DNA from: Chloroflexota bacterium
GTDB lineage: Bacteria; Chloroflexota; Anaerolineae; Anaerolineales; DRMV01
NCBI GenBank assembly: GCA_013153375.1
Contig: JAADEN010000138.1
Location: forward strand, 1-6,039
Length of the DNA: 6,039 nt
Direction: 5' to 3'
Positions 5,204 to 6,039 of the stretch are shown in pieces (the first letter of the stretch is position 1; the number at the start of each line of letters is the position of its first letter). The notes below the pieces were generated by a model that was not told the origin of the DNA, searched no databases, and saw nothing but the letters and a program-made list of their open reading frames with translations. The position numbers were made by a program, and so were the translations under genes.

Positions 5204-6039
5204 TTGGATATTGAAAGCCTCCGCTCCTGGTTCGATCCCCGTTTTTGGGCTCGAGGCCAGGCTTACGCGCGCCAAGGACGGGTGCGCCACCTGCACCTTG
5301 GGGAAAACGAACTGCATGCGCAGGTGCTTGGTTCGCGTCCCCAGCCCTACCAGGTGCGCATCTCCTGGGACGAAGACGGGCTGCCTGTGGACGCCGAGTG
5401 CACCTGCCCCGCCTTTGTCGAGATGAACCGTTACTGCAAACACATCGCAGCCGCGGCCATCGCGGCCTGCGGCCGGGGCGCGCTCCCCGCCGCCACGGAG
5501 GACGCGCTGGCCCGCTTACCCCAGCGGGTGCTGCTGGAACGCCTGTCCGCGGCCGACTTGCGCGAATTGTGGCAACAACTGGCCTCGGCGGCTCCGGAAT
5601 TCGACGATTTGCTGCGCCTGCGCCTCATGGCCAAGGATGCCGCGACCAATTTTTCCCAGCCTATCCTTGCTCAGGCCGTTGATGCTTTTGTCAGGTACGC
5701 CTTGGAGCACAACCCGCTGGCGGAGGTCTGGTCGTGGGCCATTCTCAAAATTCTGCAGGAACTCCTTCGGCAGGGCCATCCGCGCGGCCTGGAGGCACTG
5801 GCCGCGGTGACCGACGCGCTGCTGGCCATACCGGACTGGTATCGCTACGGCTATGTGCAAGGGCAGGATAGCGTTCTGAACTTTGCCGAGGAAGTGGGCT
5901 GGGCCTGGGCTCGGGCGATGCTGGCCCTGCCCCTCGCGCCCAAGGAGCGGCGCACCTGGGCCCGATGGCTGCGACAGCGCGTCCAAAAGGCCGAACATTG
6001 GGGCCTGGACTGGTATGCCCTCGACCGGGCCGCAGAAGC
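5204..6039 (+). CDS. SWIM zinc-finger protein, cut by the right edge; start uncertain
   Basis: The frame is open from 5147 to the window end. From TTG at 5204 it gives 278 residues so far: LDIESLRSWFDPRFWARG (first residue read as Met), then QAYARQGRV, a beta-rich stretch, and the SWIM motif C-x-C-x9-C-x-H at Cys66, Cys68, Cys78 and His80 (ECTCPAFVEMNRYCKH). The N-terminal 'FDPRFWARGQAYARQGRV' and the spacing to the motif are typical of bacterial SWIM proteins. These bind zinc and are thought to bind DNA or protein; many sit near or within SNF2-type helicases, so DNA transactions are the usual guess. Residues 81-278 are Leu/Ala/Trp-rich and look helical, with no motif I recognise. The start could instead be ATC at 5177, which has an ideal Shine-Dalgarno sequence. 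No signal peptide or membrane segment is seen. Exact role unknown. Confidence 0.85.
   Translation, partial: MDIESLRSWFDPRFWARGQAYARQGRVRHLHLGENELHAQVLGSRPQPYQVRISWDEDGLPVDAECTCPAFVEMNRYCKHIAAAAIAACGRGALPAATEDALARLPQRVLLERLSAADLRELWQQLASAAPEFDDLLRLRLMAKDAATNFSQPILAQAVDAFVRYALEHNPLAEVWSWAILKILQELLRQGHPRGLEALAAVTDALLAIPDWYRYGYVQGQDSVLNFAEEVGWAWARAMLALPLAPKERRTWARWLRQRVQKAEHWGLDWYALDRAAE

Noticed and set aside
4933..5214. A 93-codon plus-strand frame in the intergenic region
   Set aside because: It runs through the decamer array and palindrome, lacks a ribosome binding site and has no recognisable sequence; it ends just where the SWIM frame becomes protein-like.
5225..5245. tRNA T-arm look-alike (GGTTCGATCCCC)
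   Set aside because: The flanking bases do not form the T stem, no acceptor or anticodon arm is present, and the stretch codes for conserved SWIM residues (SWFDPRF).
5516..5998. A 160-codon minus-strand frame opposite the SWIM gene
   Set aside because: Antisense shadow: the plus-strand frame has the SWIM motif and continues in protein-like composition.

Overview
This is a GC-rich bacterial window with strongly GC-biased third codon positions. The gene set, a fused B12-dependent acyl-CoA mutase, an ornithine carbamoyltransferase with an S-L-R-T-R loop, and heptamer and decamer repeats in the non-coding DNA, fits a Chloroflexota (Anaerolineae-like) genome. That assignment is inference from gene style and is only moderately confident. 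No RNA gene, CRISPR array, insertion sequence or phage gene was found.

Layout: (1) 1-195, minus strand: the first 65 residues of a ROK-family sugar kinase that runs off the left edge. (2) 196-278: a compact divergent promoter region with a TATAAT box on each strand and a 9-bp inverted repeat bracketing both. (3) 282-1214, plus: argF, ornithine carbamoyltransferase, complete. (4) 1293-4769, plus: icmF, the fused isobutyryl-CoA mutase (B12 domain, GTPase chaperone and mutase barrel in one 1158-residue chain), complete, 78 nt behind argF with an excellent ribosome binding site. (5) 4770 to about 5176: non-coding DNA holding a long hairpin, two copies of a heptamer-based repeat, a ten-base tandem repeat and a terminator-like palindrome that reads on the minus strand. 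(6) About 5204 to the right edge, plus: a SWIM zinc-finger protein, open to the end of the window. Its N-terminus is unclear because no ATG lies where the gene should begin.

How the genes fit together: argF makes citrulline for arginine synthesis. IcmF interconverts isobutyryl-CoA and n-butyryl-CoA, linking branched and straight C4 acyl-CoA metabolism. They share no pathway, but same-strand spacing and the lack of a convincing terminator between them allow co-transcription. The kinase and argF diverge from promoters too close together to be filled by two polymerases at once. The SWIM gene looks like a separate unit.

No clearly novel multi-gene system is visible. The most interesting signal is that the same kind of heptamer repeat found downstream of icmF also lies in frame inside icmF, in the linker between the B12 domain and the GTPase domain. 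Second is the missing canonical start of the SWIM gene, where an ideal Shine-Dalgarno sequence points at an in-frame ATC.
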